Origin: Trileptium ribeirensis
Taxonomy: Eukaryota > Nematoda > Enoplea > Enoplida > Thoracostomopsidae
Length of the DNA: 17,310 nt
Assembly (NCBI GenBank): GCA_030248225.1
Contig: JASANE010021427.1
Coordinates: forward strand, 1-17,310
Direction of reading: 5' to 3'
Part shown: positions 16,224 through 17,310 of the stretch, piece by piece
Position numbering within the stretch: position 1 is the stretch's first letter
Layout of the letters: every line of letters starts with the position of its first letter
Program-made: the position numbers and the translations under genes
Notes under the pieces: generated by a model
Told to the model about the DNA's origin: nothing
The model's input: the letters and a program-made list of their open reading frames with translations, nothing else
The model's database searches: none

Positions 16224-16442
16224 TCAACCCTTCAGGCGATGTATGAGCTTTGGCTGCGGTAGACAGGCAAAATATTTTTGCTCTTCATAACTGCTTGCAA
16301 TTTGTGGAAACTCCGCTACTTGGTTTTCAATATTAATCAGAACTGGATTTAGAAACTTACTATCCATCTCAACGTCGCGTAAAATCGACAGCATTATAAG
16401 GATTTCTTTTTCGTCTCGAGTTGATACTTTGTTTGGAATTGT
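16224..16442 (-). CDS. Terminal exon of unknown minus-strand gene (72 codons)
   Basis: After a near-ideal acceptor, TTTTATTATTTATTTAAG|ACA (phase 0), the frame reads TIPNKVSTRDEKEILIMLSI, LRDVEMDSKFLNPVLINIEN, QVAEFPQIASSYEEQKYFAC, LPQPKLIHRLKG and TGA at 16226-16224. Both plus-strand shadows and the other minus frames are interrupted. Mixed charged and helical-looking composition suggests a soluble protein; I do not recognise the family. A 38-nt intron (16480-16443) would join it in phase to 16481-16582. Its other exons must lie to the right, where plus-strand exons are also found. Confidence 0.58.
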   Translation of the reverse strand, partial: TIPNKVSTRDEKEILIMLSILRDVEMDSKFLNPVLINIENQVAEFPQIASSYEEQKYFACLPQPKLIHRLKG

Positions 16443-16480
16443 CTTAAATAAATAATAAAAGTAACATATAAATTTTCTAC

Positions 16481-16582
16481 ATATATCAACAATATCGAGA
16501 GTCGTTTACGAAAAGGTTCTGCTAAAGAGTTTGACACTCTTAAAGCTTTGACTTGTTCGTTTTCGGTCTTACCCTCACGTTC
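16481..16582 (-). CDS. Penultimate exon candidate of the minus-strand gene
   Basis: Reads EREGKTENEQVKALRVSNSL and AEPFRKRLSILLIY, phase 0 at both ends, from acceptor AACCTGAG|GAA to donor TAT|GTAGAA. A stop (TAA) just upstream forces a splice site at or after 16582, but the tract before this acceptor is not pyrimidine-rich and the donor is weak. It overlaps the pyrimidine tract of the plus-strand exon at 16588. Confidence 0.33.
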
Positions 16583-16587
16583 CTCAG

Positions 16588-16773
16588 GTTATGACCCAAT
16601 TGGTGGGTCATACACATGACTACCCCAGCTATGTTCTTCGACCACCAAATCCAGACTCCCCAGTTTTCGGATATCCAAGTTATACCGCATCCATGTTCTT
16701 CACCAGTACATTTACAGCTCACCCTTCTTCTGAGGCTACTAATTCAAACAACCGATGTTCTTGCACTACAAAT
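16588..16773 (+). CDS. Tyr/Pro/Ser/Thr-rich exon of plus-strand gene
   Basis: The acceptor TCTTACCCTCACGTTCCTCAG|GTT is the best 3' splice site in the window. The 62-codon frame (phase 0 to phase 0) reads HDYPSYVLRPPNPDSPVFGY PSY, then SMFFTSTFTAHPSSEATNSN and CSCTTN at donor AAT|GTAAGC. The two YPSY words use different codons (TACCCCAGCTAT and TATCCAAGTTAT), which points to selection on this frame. The competing minus frame is W-rich, as expected from reading Pro codons backwards. Likely disordered or extracellular low-complexity region; family not recognised. Confidence 0.58.
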
Positions 16774-16808
16774 GTAAGCCCTCACATATTCTTTGACTAC
16801 TATTGCAG

Positions 16809-16827
16809 ACTACACCAGGTTTCAAAG
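16809..16827 (+). CDS. 19-nt microexon, plus-strand gene
   Basis: Between acceptor TACTATTGCAG and donor AAAG|GTGGGT, encoding TTPGFK plus one base. Phase 0 in and phase 1 out fit both neighbours: a 35-nt intron (16774-16808) on the left and a 335-nt intron to 17163 on the right. If the donor is not used the frame continues 17 codons (LNIVEKFPLSNGFLQ) to TAA at 16878-16880, an alternative 3' end. Confidence 0.42.
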
Positions 16828-17162
16828 GTGGGTTGAACATTGTTGAAAAATTTCCTTTATCAAACGGATTTCTGCAGTAACCGCCTGGCAATCATTGCGT
16901 TTTTGGAAAATGTTGATCCGAAAATAATTGAAAAATAAATAGAAAAGGAAAGGATTTAGTCGAAACAGATTTAGTGTAAACATTCTGTTGTAGATGTTTT
17001 TGAGCCATTACGTTTACTTTTTTAATGATTTTATATGTAAATCAAGTTCTCTCATTGATGCTTTACAAAAATGTTTATCGCTGTTAAATATAAAAACGCC
17101 AAGTTACATTAGTGCAAAATATATGCTTAGCTGTAAGTGTAACTTTGGGTTTCGTTAAGCAG

Positions 17163-17264
17163 TGAACCGCTATAAAGCTGGACCCACAGAAAGAGAGCCT
17201 ATTTCACCAGCTGTAGGAGGCGCATTTTTTGATTTTAAAAAGGTGTCACAATACCAATCTACAG
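17163..17264 (+). CDS. Exon of plus-strand gene, continuing off the window
   Basis: The acceptor GGGTTTCGTTAAGCAG|TG (phase 1) opens NRYKAGPTEREPISPAVGGA and FFDFKKVSQYQST plus one base at donor ACAG|GTACTT. Phase agrees with the microexon. Read through, the frame stops four codons on (TAG 17273-17275), so a terminal exon is possible, but the donor is good and more exons probably lie beyond 17310. Confidence 0.48.
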
Positions 17265-17310
17265 GTACTTTTTAGTATATACACGTAATGTTAAGTAATT
17301 AACATACAAC

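Noticed and set aside
16540..16722. Minus-strand frame with a THQLGHNL word resembling the HExxHxxGHN zinc site of reprolysin metalloproteases
   Set aside because: The catalytic Glu is Gln, the following Gly and third His are missing, and the frame is Trp-rich because it is the reverse of Pro codons of the plus-strand exon at 16588-16773.

Overview
The window looks like nuclear DNA from a multicellular animal. It is AT-rich, has no operon-like packing of long ORFs, and its coding signal comes as short open blocks bounded by GT...AG splice signals. It also holds a degenerate tRNA-derived SINE, two MITE-like elements and at least five unrelated tandem arrays. I cannot name the species. Several candidate introns of only 32-48 nt would fit a lineage with very short introns (flatworms are one known example), but this is inference. 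No protein here was recognised as a known family member, so gene symbols are left empty. All gene models were made by eye from open frames, splice sites and phase agreement.

Left third (1-5.3 kb). The best-supported gene is on the minus strand and encodes a proline/arginine-rich, probably disordered protein. Its last two exons (3703-4201 and 464-739) are separated by a 2.96-kb intron. Two small phase-compatible exons upstream (4234-4278, 4327-4346) may hold its start. The long intron contains degenerate repeats, an unplaced minus-strand exon-like block (1646-1834) with a decayed duplicate (2509-2595), and a 206-bp MITE with perfect 19-bp terminal inverted repeats. The 3' end of another minus-strand gene lies at 5102-5216, followed closely by AATAAA.

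Middle (5.4-12.9 kb). A 132-bp satellite (about 8 copies) comes first, then a small plus-strand gene candidate (6937-7538) with an 18-bp perfect hairpin just before its last 3' splice site. Next are a 30-bp palindromic minisatellite (7937-8120), a plus-strand candidate with tiny introns (8897-9328), weak exon candidates near 10.5-11.0 kb, and a second MITE copy in inverted orientation (11296-11482). The rest is mostly featureless AT-rich DNA.

Right third (12.9-17.3 kb). There are three arrays: a ~154-bp dyad-bearing array carrying ten TGACTCA/TGAGTCA motifs, a 147-bp array, and a near-perfect 60-bp array open on both strands. Between and after them lie exon candidates on both strands, including minus-strand 3' ends at 14661-14938 and 16224-16442. 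At the right edge, a plus-strand multi-exon gene with a 19-nt microexon (16588-17264, running off the window) is interleaved with the minus-strand gene. There is no evidence that the genes in this window form one pathway.
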